64,000 nucleotides of DNA from Clostridium yunnanense (GTDB taxonomy: Bacteria > Bacillota > Clostridia > Clostridiales > Clostridiaceae). The notes below the pieces were generated by a model, which ran no database searches, was not told where the DNA came from, and saw nothing but the letters and a program-made list of their open reading frames with translations. How positions within the stretch are numbered: position 1 is the first letter of the stretch; every line of letters begins with the position of its first letter. The stretch covers positions 62,001-126,000 of the forward strand of contig NZ_JAENHN010000023.1 of assembly GCF_016595795.1 (NCBI RefSeq), written 5' to 3'. A program made the translations under genes and the position numbers. Shown in pieces: positions 47,294 through 58,268 of this stretch.

Positions 47294-48874
47294 ATGATGA
47301 AAAAAATTCAGCGTTTTGGTGGAGCGATGTTCACTCCTACGCTACTGTTTGCCTTTGCGGGTATTGTAGTTGGTTTCGCAATTCTATTCACTAATACAGC
47401 AGTTATGGGAAGTTTAGCTAATCCAGATGGAAACTGGACTAAGTTTTGGAATATCATAGCTCAAGGTGGATGGACAGTATTCATGCAGCTTCCTCTACTT
47501 TTTGTAATCGGTTTACCAATAGGACTCGCAAAAAAACAAAATGCAAGAGCATGTTTAGAAGCAGTAGTTATTTATCTTACATTTAATTATTTCCTATCAC
47601 AGATATTAACTTATTGGGGTTCAAGCTTTGGCGTTGATATGAAGGCTGCAACAGGAAGTTCAAGTGGACTAACAATGATTGCAGGTATTAAGACCTTAGA
47701 CACTGGTATGATCGGAGCTTTAATTATTTCAGGAATCGTAATTTATATTCATGATAAGTATTTCGATATAGAATTACCAGAAGCTTTAGGTATATTTAAA
47801 GGTTCAACATTTATATACATGGTAGGATTTTTCGTGATGATTCCTCTTGCCTTTGCGTTTGCAATTTTATGGCCACAAGTGCAAATAGGTATACGTTCTA
47901 TGCAAGGCTTCTTCATCTCCTCAGGAGCTATCGGAGTTTGGGTATATTCCTTCTTAGAAAGAATATTAATACCAACAGGTTTGCATCACTTTATTTATTC
48001 ACCATTTGTATACGATAACGCAATTGTACCTGGCGGTACAGCTTCTTATTGGATAAAACATTTAGGAGACTTTGCTACATCCTCAAAATCATTAAAAGAA
48101 ATGTATCCAGTTGGATTCTCATTATCAGGTATGTCGAAGGTATTTGGTTCTATCGGTATAACACTGGCATTCTTAAAAACTGCTAAACCAGAAAAGAAAA
48201 AAGCTGTTTTAGGATTAATGATTCCAGTTGCAACAACAGCAATATTAACTGGTGTAACAGAACCAATAGAATTTACTTTCTTATTTATAGCTCCAGTATT
48301 ATTCTTAGTTCACTCTTTATTAGCAGCAACAGTTTCTACAATAGCATTTCAATTTGGAGTTGTTGGTGACTTTGGAGGAGGTATCATTAACTGGTTTGCA
48401 GTAAACTGGATACCACTAGGAAAATTCCACTTTAACACATATTTAACTCAAGTTATTATTGGAGTAATCTTCGCTATTCTTTGGTACTTTATATTTAAAT
48501 TCTTAATTGAAAAATTGAACTTAAAAACACCAGGAAGAGAAACTGATGAAGAAGAAACAAAGCTATATTCTAAAAAAGAATATAACGCTATGAAAGAAGA
48601 AGGAAAAGGTAAGAAATTAAATCAAAATGCTATAAAAGCAGCAAGTTTCCTAGAGTTATTAGGAGGAAAAGAAAACATAGTAGATGTTACTAACTGTGCA
48701 ACAAGATTAAGGCTTACAGTAAAGGATCCAGCTAAAATTGCTCCAGCTTCAGAATTTAAAAAAGCAGGTGCACATGGCTTGGTTAATAACGGAGATGCAA
48801 TTCAAGTTATAGTTGGATTATCTGTTCCTTCTGTAAGAGAAGAGTTTGAAAATTTATTGACTGTATATAAATAA
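47294..48874 (+). CDS. PTS EIICB, alpha-glucoside specific
   Basis: Takes up and phosphorylates alpha-glucosides such as maltose. The N-terminal EIIC domain has about ten membrane helices (residues 10-420), with the substrate motif GVTEPIEFTFLF near 318; the C-terminal EIIB domain (about 445-526) has the phosphorylated Cys in DVTNCATRLRLTVKD. 526 residues. There is no EIIA domain; a separate EIIA gene lies two genes downstream. Resembles MalB/AglA-type permeases. GAAGGGTGG precedes two possible ATG starts (47294 and 47297). Confidence 0.92.
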   Translation: MMKKIQRFGGAMFTPTLLFAFAGIVVGFAILFTNTAVMGSLANPDGNWTKFWNIIAQGGWTVFMQLPLLFVIGLPIGLAKKQNARACLEAVVIYLTFNYFLSQILTYWGSSFGVDMKAATGSSSGLTMIAGIKTLDTGMIGALIISGIVIYIHDKYFDIELPEALGIFKGSTFIYMVGFFVMIPLAFAFAILWPQVQIGIRSMQGFFISSGAIGVWVYSFLERILIPTGLHHFIYSPFVYDNAIVPGGTASYWIKHLGDFATSSKSLKEMYPVGFSLSGMSKVFGSIGITLAFLKTAKPEKKKAVLGLMIPVATTAILTGVTEPIEFTFLFIAPVLFLVHSLLAATVSTIAFQFGVVGDFGGGIINWFAVNWIPLGKFHFNTYLTQVIIGVIFAILWYFIFKFLIEKLNLKTPGRETDEEETKLYSKKEYNAMKEEGKGKKLNQNAIKAASFLELLGGKENIVDVTNCATRLRLTVKDPAKIAPASEFKKAGAHGLVNNGDAIQVIVGLSVPSVREEFENLLTVYK

Positions 48875-48936
48875 ACTAATCAAGAAGAATTTCAAAGTAT
48901 AAATTTAAGTAAGAAATGAATCATCTATAATAATAG

Positions 48937-50286
<1,350 letters not shown>

Positions 50287-50327
50287 AAGAGGTTTACAAT
50301 ATAGGAACAGATTAAGGAGTATGTGCT

Positions 50328-50816
50328 ATGTTTGATTTTTTTAAAAAGACAAGTTCAGATTGTGTAATTAAGGCACCGGTTAGCGGCAAGTGTGTAGCAT
50401 TAGAGGATTTGAAGGATGGAGTGTTTTCTGAGAAGATGCTTGGTGAAGGTGTTGCTATTGATACAACGGGAGATGTGGTGTGTGCACCTTGTGATGGTGT
50501 GATTGCTACAATTGTACCTTCTAAACATGCTTTTGCTATGAAACTTAAGAATGGATTGGAGATACTCGTTCACATTGGTCTTGAAACTGTTTCTTTAAAC
50601 GGTGAAGGTTTTACTATACTTGCAGAGGAAAATGAGAAAGTGAAACTAGGAACTCCCATCATAAAAATAGACCGTGCTTTTATTGAATCAAAAGGAATAT
50701 CACTTATTACACCGGTAATCATAGTAGGAGAGCAGCAATATGACCTTAATAAATGCGCTATTGGTGAGCAAGTAACTAAAGCCGAAAGCAGCATTATAGA
50801 ATGTAAGCTTAAATAA
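50328..50816 (+). CDS. PTS EIIA, glucose (Crr) family
   Basis: Single-domain EIIA-Glc type of 162 residues. The phosphorylated His is in EILVHIGLETV near residue 82, with the supporting His in PSKHAFAMK near 67 and APVSGKCVALEDLKDGVFSEKMLGEGVAI at the N-terminus. It presumably donates phosphate to the EIICB encoded upstream, which lacks an EIIA. An R1 repeat begins 7 nt after its stop. Confidence 0.94.
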   Translation: MFDFFKKTSSDCVIKAPVSGKCVALEDLKDGVFSEKMLGEGVAIDTTGDVVCAPCDGVIATIVPSKHAFAMKLKNGLEILVHIGLETVSLNGEGFTILAEENEKVKLGTPIIKIDRAFIESKGISLITPVIIVGEQQYDLNKCAIGEQVTKAESSIIECKLK

Positions 50817-50823
50817 TTTTATA

Positions 50824-50919
50824 GATATACCACTTCGAAACGAAAGCTATTTTTAAAACTCTGACGGCTTCTTATAAGATGATTTTAAAATAATAAGTTT
50901 TATTACGAAGTGGTACATC
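50824..50919. repeat. R1 intergenic repeat, copy 4 (96 bp)
   Basis: Left end ATACCACTTCG, right end CGAAGTGGTACATC. The flanking TTTTTAAAACTCTGACGGCTTC is like copy 3, but the inner stem is broken on its right arm. Between the EIIA and MFS genes. Confidence 0.82.
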
Positions 50920-50945
50920 CGTAAATAGAGACAGCAGGTAACGAA

Positions 50946-52100
50946 GTGGAAAAAAGTAAACAAAAATATTTATATGCATTTTCATATATACTTCTATATA
51001 TGGCCTTCTCATTTGCTATGACACAATTTACGCCGTTTTTATCTAAGCTTGGCTATGACTCTATGCAAAGGGGGATACTTTTATCCTCCTATGCATTTAC
51101 TACCATTGTATTTCAAATGCTGTTTGGATTTCTTTGTGACAAGTATGGCTCAGTAAAGAAGTTTGTAGTAGCGGCTTTAATGATTTATGCGGTTTCAACT
51201 TACTTATTTTATAGCATGGAGACACAATTTTTCATATATCATGTGATTGTAATTGCCTTTAGTGGTGGACTAGTAAATACAACCTGTGGCTTGTGTGATG
51301 CATGGGTGCTTGGGTCTGACAAGCATTTAAGAAAGAACCTTTCATTTATAAAGACCTTTGGATCAATGGGATGGGCAGCCGGCAGTATTATTTTATCCTC
51401 CATTATTTCAAGATTTGGGTATAGCGGTGTAAGTAATGGTATCCTAATTTTATGTATTCTTTCACTAGGAGTATTACATTTTATAAAGGATGTAGACAGA
51501 CATAAGGATAAAAACACTGGAAAATTAGGATTAGCTGATATAAAAGAGCTTATTTTAAATAAAAGATACAGCTTACTAGTTTTTATACTTTTCTTAATGT
51601 ACTGTGTTATTATAACCAATAATACAGCGGTTGTAGATAAAATGCTAGCAATTGGAGCTACGGATTTACAAATTGGCTATAAGTGGTCAATTCAATCTAT
51701 GATAGAAATTCCAACATATTTATTTGGTAGTTACTTTTTGAGAAAGTATAACCATTACTTTCTGTTAAAAGTTTCAGCTTTGGCTCTGACTATACAATTT
51801 GTTTTATTGGGAATGAGTAGCAGCATAACACAGATTATTGCATTAAGCACATTTCAAATGTTAACAACTCCATTAGTGATGATTACCTCGCAAACCTTAA
51901 TATATGGGTTAACCAGTGAAAAAATGAAAGCAACAGGTCAGCTTTTTGCACTAAGCATTTTTACTGGGGTATCATCCTTGATAGTTCCAGCAGGTGCAGG
52001 GGTTATGACAAGATATTTTAACCCTAGTACAACACTGTTTGTTGCAGCTAGCTTTGGAGCTTTGGCATTTGCTTTAATTAATGTTTTGAAAAAAATATAA
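50946..52100 (+). CDS. MFS transporter, LacY-like sugar permease family
   Basis: Twelve membrane helices in 384 residues. The helix 2-3 loop GFLCDKYGSVKKF is the MFS signature, and the N-terminal LLYMAFSFAMTQFTPFLSKLGYD resembles the oligosaccharide:H+ symporter/nucleoside symporter group. Start is GTG; no strong ribosome site is visible, so the start is uncertain. It may export or import sugars related to the PTS locus, but substrate is unknown. Ends before a terminator. Confidence 0.8.
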   Translation: MEKSKQKYLYAFSYILLYMAFSFAMTQFTPFLSKLGYDSMQRGILLSSYAFTTIVFQMLFGFLCDKYGSVKKFVVAALMIYAVSTYLFYSMETQFFIYHVIVIAFSGGLVNTTCGLCDAWVLGSDKHLRKNLSFIKTFGSMGWAAGSIILSSIISRFGYSGVSNGILILCILSLGVLHFIKDVDRHKDKNTGKLGLADIKELILNKRYSLLVFILFLMYCVIITNNTAVVDKMLAIGATDLQIGYKWSIQSMIEIPTYLFGSYFLRKYNHYFLLKVSALALTIQFVLLGMSSSITQIIALSTFQMLTTPLVMITSQTLIYGLTSEKMKATGQLFALSIFTGVSSLIVPAGAGVMTRYFNPSTTLFVAASFGALAFALINVLKKI

Positions 52101-52115
52101 TATTACTTATAAAAG

Positions 52116-52160
52116 GACTGCTGTAGAGTGAGTTGGAAATTCATTCTACAGCAGTTTTTT
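52116..52160 (+). terminator. Terminator after the MFS gene
   Basis: ACTGCTGTAGA (from about 52117) pairs with TCTACAGCAGT (to about 52155), followed by TTTTT. It also faces the end of the minus-strand ABC gene. Confidence 0.85.
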
Positions 52161-52185
52161 ACTTCAATGATATTCTTTTTTATTT

Positions 52186-54021
52186 TTAATTTACTAACTC
52201 AAATTGGCTATAATAAAGAGAAGCATAGAAACCATTTTGTGATAAAAGATTCTTATGGTTGCCTCTTTCTATAATATCTCCATCTTTTACTACTAGTATC
52301 ATATCTGCATTTTGGATAGTAGAAAGTCTGTGAGCAATTACAAAGCTTGTTTTATCTCTCATTAGTCTTGATAAAGCTTTTTGAATTTGTAATTCTGTTC
52401 TTGTATCTACACTTGAAGTAGCTTCATCTAATATCATAATGCTTGGGTTAGTTAGCATAGCTCGAGCTATAGTTAAAAGTTGCATTTGCCCTTGAGAAAT
52501 ATTCGAGGTGTCACTTGATATAACAGTATCATATCCATGTTCAAGCGTACGAATAAAGTGATCACAGCTGGCAGCTTTTGCAGCCGCTATAATCTCGTCC
52601 CTAGTAGCATCTCTCCTACCATAAGCGATGTTTTCAGCTATTGTTCCTTCAAATAGCCATGTATCTTGAAGTACCATACCAATTTGCCTGCGAAGTATAT
52701 TTTTAGGTATCTCTGTAATATTAGCTCCATCTATTGATATAGTTCCACCATTTAATTCATAGAAACGCATAATTAAGTTAATTAATGTAGTCTTTCCTCC
52801 GCCTGTTGGTCCAACAATCGCTACCATTTCATTTGGTTTTACTTCAAGGTTTAAATTCTTTATCAAAGTTTTTTCCTCAGTATATCCAAACCTTACATTC
52901 TCAAAGTTTACTCTACCCTCAGTTATAGTATTTATATTAATAGAATTATCATTTTGCACATTGTCTGTAACTTCCTCTTCTTCATCTAATAATTCAAACA
53001 CTCTCTCGGCTCCAGCAATAGCTGATTGCAAAGACATGATGGTATAAGAAGCTTGCGTAACAGGTTCGGACACTTGATTTACATATTGTAAAAAGGCCTG
53101 AATACCACCTAAGGAAATTTGCCCGTTGAGAGTCATTATCCCACCTACAACCGCTGTTACAATAAAACCTAATTGATTTAAAAATCTTATTAATGGATAT
53201 ATTGCAAAATCCAGAAATAGAGCTCTTCTGTTTGTTTCAAACTGCTTCTTGTTTAGCTTACTAACTTCATCTATTATATCAGCTTGCTTATTAAATACTT
53301 TTATGATACGATTTCCGGAATATACTTCTTCAACTTTTCCACTTAATTCACTAATAGCGGCAAAGTTAGCAGCATAGTAACGTTGGCTTAAGAGTGATAC
53401 GCAATTGGTTGCTATAACACTAATTCCTATAAAGATAAAAATCAATAAAGATAGTTTTAGGTTTAGGATGAGCATTGCAATAACAGTAAGTATAATAGTA
53501 AATGAAGAAGAAATTAGTTGCACAAATCCAAGCTGCATTACTTGTGATACTTTTTCAAGGTCAGTAGTTACTCTATTCATGACATCTCCTGTTTTATGGG
53601 AGTCAAAGTATTTAAGTGGCAGCTTATTTATTTTAACACTTATATCTTGGCGTAGTGAGTAAGTTAGATTTTCACCAATGCTAGCTACAATATACTGCTG
53701 AATATAGGAAAGTAAACTGCTAATGATAGCAATAGCTACTACCCCTAAAACAGGAAAGAGAATTGCCTCTTTTAGCATAGCTACAATGCTTACAGATCCA
53801 TCAAAAATTTCAATTGCTTTTACTAAATTATTTATTGCACTTCCAACTAATAACGGCATGCCTGCGTAAGCTGCACTTCCAAGTAATGTTGATATGCCTA
53901 CAATTATTAGCTTTTTCTTTTGATCTGCTAATTTCATAATCAGTCTTTTGACAGTTTTTTTTGTGTTTTTAGGAATATCTTCACTAAAATCTATTGAATC
54001 CATTTCTTTATCCTTCTTCAT
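52186..54021 (-). CDS. ABC exporter half-transporter, catalytic partner
   Basis: A type I ABC exporter half (membrane domain residues about 25-330, six helices; ATPase about 365-600). Walker A is GPTGGGKT, and Walker B IMILDEATSSVD keeps the catalytic Glu. The signature is degenerate, ISQGQMQ instead of LSGGQ. Together with the upstream partner, which has the opposite defects, this fits a heterodimer with one degenerate site (BmrCD/TM287-288 type). 611 residues; overlaps the partner gene by 14 bp. Confidence 0.92.
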   Translation of the reverse strand: MKKDKEMDSIDFSEDIPKNTKKTVKRLIMKLADQKKKLIIVGISTLLGSAAYAGMPLLVGSAINNLVKAIEIFDGSVSIVAMLKEAILFPVLGVVAIAIISSLLSYIQQYIVASIGENLTYSLRQDISVKINKLPLKYFDSHKTGDVMNRVTTDLEKVSQVMQLGFVQLISSSFTIILTVIAMLILNLKLSLLIFIFIGISVIATNCVSLLSQRYYAANFAAISELSGKVEEVYSGNRIIKVFNKQADIIDEVSKLNKKQFETNRRALFLDFAIYPLIRFLNQLGFIVTAVVGGIMTLNGQISLGGIQAFLQYVNQVSEPVTQASYTIMSLQSAIAGAERVFELLDEEEEVTDNVQNDNSININTITEGRVNFENVRFGYTEEKTLIKNLNLEVKPNEMVAIVGPTGGGKTTLINLIMRFYELNGGTISIDGANITEIPKNILRRQIGMVLQDTWLFEGTIAENIAYGRRDATRDEIIAAAKAASCDHFIRTLEHGYDTVISSDTSNISQGQMQLLTIARAMLTNPSIMILDEATSSVDTRTELQIQKALSRLMRDKTSFVIAHRLSTIQNADMILVVKDGDIIERGNHKNLLSQNGFYASLYYSQFELVN

Positions 54022-55753
54022 GAAATGCCGCCTCCTTTGTATCCATCTGGCTTTTAGCGATTGCTTGATAAACAGAACACCTTTTCATTAATTCATTATG
54101 TTTTCCACTATCAACGAGTTTTCCTTCATCTAATACAAGAATTTTATCTGCATCTATAATAGTGCTTACTCTTTGTGCAATTATTATTTTGACTGCATCT
54201 GACATATTTTCTTTAAGAGCTTTGCGGAGAGCCAAGTCTGTCTTTAAATCTAAAGCCGAGAAGCTGTCATCGAAAATATAAAGTGGCACTTTTCTTACAA
54301 GAGCTCTGGCTATAGATAAACGTTGTTTTTGTCCACCAGAAAAATTAGAACCTCCTTGAGACACCTGTTCTTTTAACCCCATAGGTAATTGATCTACAAA
54401 ATATTCTGACTGAGAGATTTTAAGTGCTCTTCTCATTTCTTCGATAGTTACATCCTTATTGCTCATTTTTAGGTTGTCTTCTATTGTGCCGCTAAATAAT
54501 AAGGCTTTTTGGGGAACATAGCCTATTTCATTTCTTAGGTCATATTGTGAGAAACTTCTTATATCAGTTCCATTAATACGAATTTCTCCGCTATCTATAT
54601 CGTGCAGCCTTAAAATAAGATTGGCAATAGTACTCTTGCCAGAACCTGTACTACCTATAATAGCAATGGTCTCTCCTTTATTGCCGAAAAAGGATACGTC
54701 CTTAATAACTGGATATTCAGCTCCATGATAGCTAAAAGATACATTTTCAAATTTAACAACGGGAGAATCTCCATTAATACCTTCTTTTTCTACATTTAAA
54801 TCTTGAATCTCTGTATTAATTTCTAAAACTTCCTCTATACGGTTAAGTGAAGATACCATCTTAGGAATAGTAACACAAGTTGATGTAGCCATTATTAAAT
54901 AACTAATAGTAATAATTGAATATTCTATAACTGATGTGATTTGCCCTATTTGCATGGTTCCCTTCATAGCAAAGACACTACCTAACCATAGCATAATAGC
55001 CATAGTTAGTCCCATAATAAGCCACACAACTGGATTAAGTATAGCAAACAGCCTATTTAGCTTTATCATGTCTGTAGCATATACATTAAAAGACTTTTCA
55101 GCTCTTTGTTCTTCATACCTCTCATTTCCAAAGGCTCTAACAACTCTAATTCCAGTGATAGCCTCTCTAATTACCTGATTAATGCGATCTAACCTACTTT
55201 GGACTCGTTTAGAAATAATTATTGATTTTTTTAGTACTAATCCAGCAAAAGCTAAAAATATTATTATAGATGCAATAAGTATTAAAGCTAAGGTTAAACT
55301 AGTTTTTGCTGTCATAAAAATAGATGCAATTATAATTAGTGGCGCTGGAATTATAAGTTGAATAATTAGCCCAAAGGTTTGTTGCAGATTAGAAATATCT
55401 GAAATTGTACGAGTTATCATTGAGGAAACTCCGATGGTATCAAATTCACGAATAGATATTTCCTGACTTTTACGAAAAATCTTATCTCTCATTTCATAAC
55501 CTAAAACTGCAGCGAGGTCAGCAGAATAATAACTTCCTATTACAGCTGCTAGTGTTGTTATTAGAAGTACTACTAGCATTTGTGCGCCTATATAAAGAAT
55601 TTTATTTATATCACCTTTTAAAATTCCATCGTCAATAATTCCTGCTATTAAGAACGGTATTAGTAATGTTCCAACTACTTGACATAAAAGTATGAATTGC
55701 GTAATTAATATTTTTACTTTTTTTTCTTTTAAGAATAGTTTTAAATACTTCAT
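54008..55753 (-). CDS. ABC exporter half-transporter, degenerate-Walker-B partner
   Basis: Type I exporter half, 581 residues: six-helix membrane domain (about 10-310) and ATPase (about 335-570). Walker A is GSTGSGKST, the signature SGGQKQR is canonical, but Walker B reads YIFDDSFSALD, with Asp in place of the catalytic Glu. The downstream gene supplies the Glu. Probably exports a drug or lipid-like substrate. Transcribed from a MerR-type promoter at 55804-55834. Confidence 0.92.
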   Translation of the reverse strand: MKYLKLFLKEKKVKILITQFILLCQVVGTLLIPFLIAGIIDDGILKGDINKILYIGAQMLVVLLITTLAAVIGSYYSADLAAVLGYEMRDKIFRKSQEISIREFDTIGVSSMITRTISDISNLQQTFGLIIQLIIPAPLIIIASIFMTAKTSLTLALILIASIIIFLAFAGLVLKKSIIISKRVQSRLDRINQVIREAITGIRVVRAFGNERYEEQRAEKSFNVYATDMIKLNRLFAILNPVVWLIMGLTMAIMLWLGSVFAMKGTMQIGQITSVIEYSIITISYLIMATSTCVTIPKMVSSLNRIEEVLEINTEIQDLNVEKEGINGDSPVVKFENVSFSYHGAEYPVIKDVSFFGNKGETIAIIGSTGSGKSTIANLILRLHDIDSGEIRINGTDIRSFSQYDLRNEIGYVPQKALLFSGTIEDNLKMSNKDVTIEEMRRALKISQSEYFVDQLPMGLKEQVSQGGSNFSGGQKQRLSIARALVRKVPLYIFDDSFSALDLKTDLALRKALKENMSDAVKIIIAQRVSTIIDADKILVLDEGKLVDSGKHNELMKRCSVYQAIAKSQMDTKEAAFHEEG

Positions 55754-55803
55754 AATTTACCTCCAGTGATCATGTATTCTTGCAAGTATTTACTGTAATT
55801 GAT

Positions 55804-55834
55804 ATTATAAAGGTTAAAGTAACTTTAATGTCAA
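55804..55834 (-). promoter_or_regulatory. MerR-type promoter with 19-bp spacer
   Basis: Read on the minus strand: TTGACA (complement of 55829-55834) and TATAAT (complement of 55804-55809), both perfect, are separated by 19 bp. Inside the spacer lies the palindrome TTAAAGTAACTTTAA (55814-55828). Over-long spacers with an internal dyad are the hallmark of MerR-activated promoters. Confidence 0.82.
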
Positions 55835-55862
55835 TGTATTATCTATAGTTTAGGAGGACATT

Positions 55863-56675
55863 ATGAAAGATAAATCTTATATGACAATTAATAAATTCTC
55901 TTTTTTGACTGGTATCAAGCGTGAAAACTTAAGATATTATGACCAAGTTGGATTATTATCACCAGAGTTTCGTGGCGATAATGGATATCGCTACTATGCT
56001 AGGAATCAATTAACAACAGCATATTTAATTAGTTCTCTTAGAGAAATTGGCATTGGAATTGAAGAAATAAAAAGATATATAGATATACGAACTCCTGAAG
56101 AGATGTTTGCTTTATTTAGTTCTCAAAAAAAACATATATTAAGTGAGATAAAAAAGCTTAAACGTATACTAGAGGTTATGCAACTTTATGTGGATATGGC
56201 TGAGGAAGCTATGAAATACGAGGAAGGTAGTATAAATATTGAATATAAAAATAAACAGCCAATCTTTTTAAGTAATACAGTTTCAAAGGCTCCGCTTGAT
56301 GAGTACTCAGAAGATTCTGCTATATCTTTTTATAATTATGCATATGAAAATGGAATTAATATAGGGTATCCCCTTGGTGCTATCATTAGTAAAGAAGACG
56401 GTGAGTCTGAAAAAAACTTACAGTCTATTCAATATTATTTTAGAACTTTAAATGATTATAATTCGTATAAACCTCAAGGTAAGTATGTGGTCTATTATGG
56501 AAGATGTGCTTATGGAGAGTCTCATATCCTTTATGAAGAATTATACAAATTTATAAAAGAAAATAATTTGCGCATTTGTAGTAATTCCTATGAGGAATAT
56601 CCTCTAAATGAACTTTCAGTTAAAGATGAAGATCAGTACTGTGTTAAAATAGAAATAATGGTTGAAGATATTTGA
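55863..56675 (+). CDS. MerR-family regulator with effector-binding domain
   Basis: N-terminal MerR winged helix (YMTINKFSFLTGIKRENLRYYDQVGLLSPE, residues 6-35) and a coiled-coil dimer helix (about 80-120). The C-terminal domain (about 140-270), with GYPLGAII, GKYVVYYGRCAYGE and EYPLNEL, resembles the GyrI/BmrR drug-binding fold. 270 residues. Divergent from the ABC exporter, and a likely activator of it, as BmrR is for Bmr. GGAGG ribosome site. Confidence 0.92.
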   Translation: MKDKSYMTINKFSFLTGIKRENLRYYDQVGLLSPEFRGDNGYRYYARNQLTTAYLISSLREIGIGIEEIKRYIDIRTPEEMFALFSSQKKHILSEIKKLKRILEVMQLYVDMAEEAMKYEEGSINIEYKNKQPIFLSNTVSKAPLDEYSEDSAISFYNYAYENGINIGYPLGAIISKEDGESEKNLQSIQYYFRTLNDYNSYKPQGKYVVYYGRCAYGESHILYEELYKFIKENNLRICSNSYEEYPLNELSVKDEDQYCVKIEIMVEDI

Positions 56676-56767
56676 TTGAATCCATCAATGTCTTAATAAT
56701 ATTTTGCGTTTTATTTAATCTGCTATAAATGCGGAGTTTTCTAGCAAAATCTTCTATAGAAATTAAA

Positions 56768-56804
56768 AGTGTCTTAGATAATTTAAATTAATTTCTAAGA
56801 CACT
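56768..56804. terminator. Hairpin between the convergent MerR and kinase genes
   Basis: AGTGTCTTAGA (56768-56778) pairs perfectly with TCTAAGACACT (56794-56804). T-tracts on both sides are weak; it may serve both strands. Confidence 0.6.
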
Positions 56805-56957
56805 GAATTTACTATATTTTAAACTTTTCAACATACTTTTTTTATATATGAGTTAATCCAACTTGTTTTATTTATTATATTGCTTATTTTTGATAAACTA
56901 ACGCTAATTTCTTCTGTAGAACTAGAAGTTTTTCTTGATAGTATCATACCTACTTTT

Positions 56958-58268
56958 TCATATGTGTATGTTTAAAGTTATTATAACTAAAAATGTGTCT
57001 CCAGTTTTTGAGATACAGATGTTGCCTTTATGGCTTTCTATAATCTTTTTGCAGGTCTTTAGACCTATGCCTGTGCTATCTGCTGATTTTATATTATTTA
57101 TTTTGTTTTCTACTGTAATAAATAATTCTTTATTTTTAACATAGTAATTTACTTTAATTACCTTAGAACTATCAGCATGTTTGGAGATATTAGAAAAAAT
57201 GTTATCAAAAACTCTTCTCATTGATATTAAATTTATTTCAAGAGAAAAAGGTGTATCACTAGAGGTGATATCGAATTGAAAACCTTTGTTATCCAACATA
57301 AAAATTTGTTCTTGAATCAACTGTTCTAGAAGTTCATTTCCATTGAAAACTTCAAATTCTAAACTATCACGAGTGTTAAAGACTGTAAAATATTCGAATA
57401 GTTTATCAGATAGATATTTAATTTGATAAGCTTTTTCTCTGCTATTATGTATATACTGATTGAAAGCCTCATCCGTTTTATATTTCTTATATTCAATTAT
57501 GTCCAAATAACCGACTAAAGCTGTTAGTGGAGTTCTTAAATCATGTGACAATGCTGTAATCAATTCACTATTTGCGAGTTTTGCTTCATCTTCGTTCTCT
57601 AATCTTTCAATAAAGGATTTTCTCATATCATTAATACTTTGAGCTAGTGAGGAAAGTTCATCATTGCTTCCTATAGTAATCGGATATGTTAAATCTCCGC
57701 CCTCCAATATTTTTATTTCATTTTCAAGCAGTCCAATATAAGTTATTTTTTTGTTAATAAAAAATAATATAAGAATTATAAAACAAAATAGTGATATAGC
57801 TACTCCAAAGAAAATTGAAATATAGTAATACTTGTATTCAAAAAAGCATTCCATATATATCTTTGCATTAGCATCAGTAAACGATATATCAACAAGAGCA
57901 TTACTTGGGAAAATTGGTTTCTCTTTATATTGCTCATAACTGGTCAATTCATTATTTTTATCAGGGTAATAAACTAAATTATTGTCTTTATAAATAAAAA
58001 GATTCACATACTTATTTTTACGATTCCAGCTTTTTAACTTATCATAATCATTTATTGATAAATTATTATCTAATACATAGGTTTTAAATTCTGATATAGC
58101 CTGTATTTTTTGATTTGCTAGAAAGGAAGTTTTGTCAAAGTAATTGTTTAATAACTTATCTCCTAGTGTTTGTGTTAAAAGAAATATAAACACAGATATA
58201 ATAAATGAAAATATTAGTGATGCTATTAATTTAACTTCTAATTTAGTAGACAAAAACTTCCTATTCAA
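56958..58268 (-). CDS. Sensor histidine kinase (OmpR-system partner)
   Basis: Two N-terminal membrane helices (about 13-33 and 150-172) flank an extracytoplasmic sensor region, then HAMP. The dimerisation His is in ALSHDLRTPLTALVGYL near residue 242; the ATPase has DNIFSNISKHAD (N box) and GIGLKTCKKIIESHKGNI (G box). 436 residues. Overlaps the response-regulator gene by 8 bp. The H box and sensor layout recall VanS-type kinases, but no vanHAX-type genes are here. Signal unknown. Confidence 0.92.
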   Translation of the reverse strand: MNRKFLSTKLEVKLIASLIFSFIISVFIFLLTQTLGDKLLNNYFDKTSFLANQKIQAISEFKTYVLDNNLSINDYDKLKSWNRKNKYVNLFIYKDNNLVYYPDKNNELTSYEQYKEKPIFPSNALVDISFTDANAKIYMECFFEYKYYYISIFFGVAISLFCFIILILFFINKKITYIGLLENEIKILEGGDLTYPITIGSNDELSSLAQSINDMRKSFIERLENEDEAKLANSELITALSHDLRTPLTALVGYLDIIEYKKYKTDEAFNQYIHNSREKAYQIKYLSDKLFEYFTVFNTRDSLEFEVFNGNELLEQLIQEQIFMLDNKGFQFDITSSDTPFSLEINLISMRRVFDNIFSNISKHADSSKVIKVNYYVKNKELFITVENKINNIKSADSTGIGLKTCKKIIESHKGNICISKTGDTFLVIITLNIHI

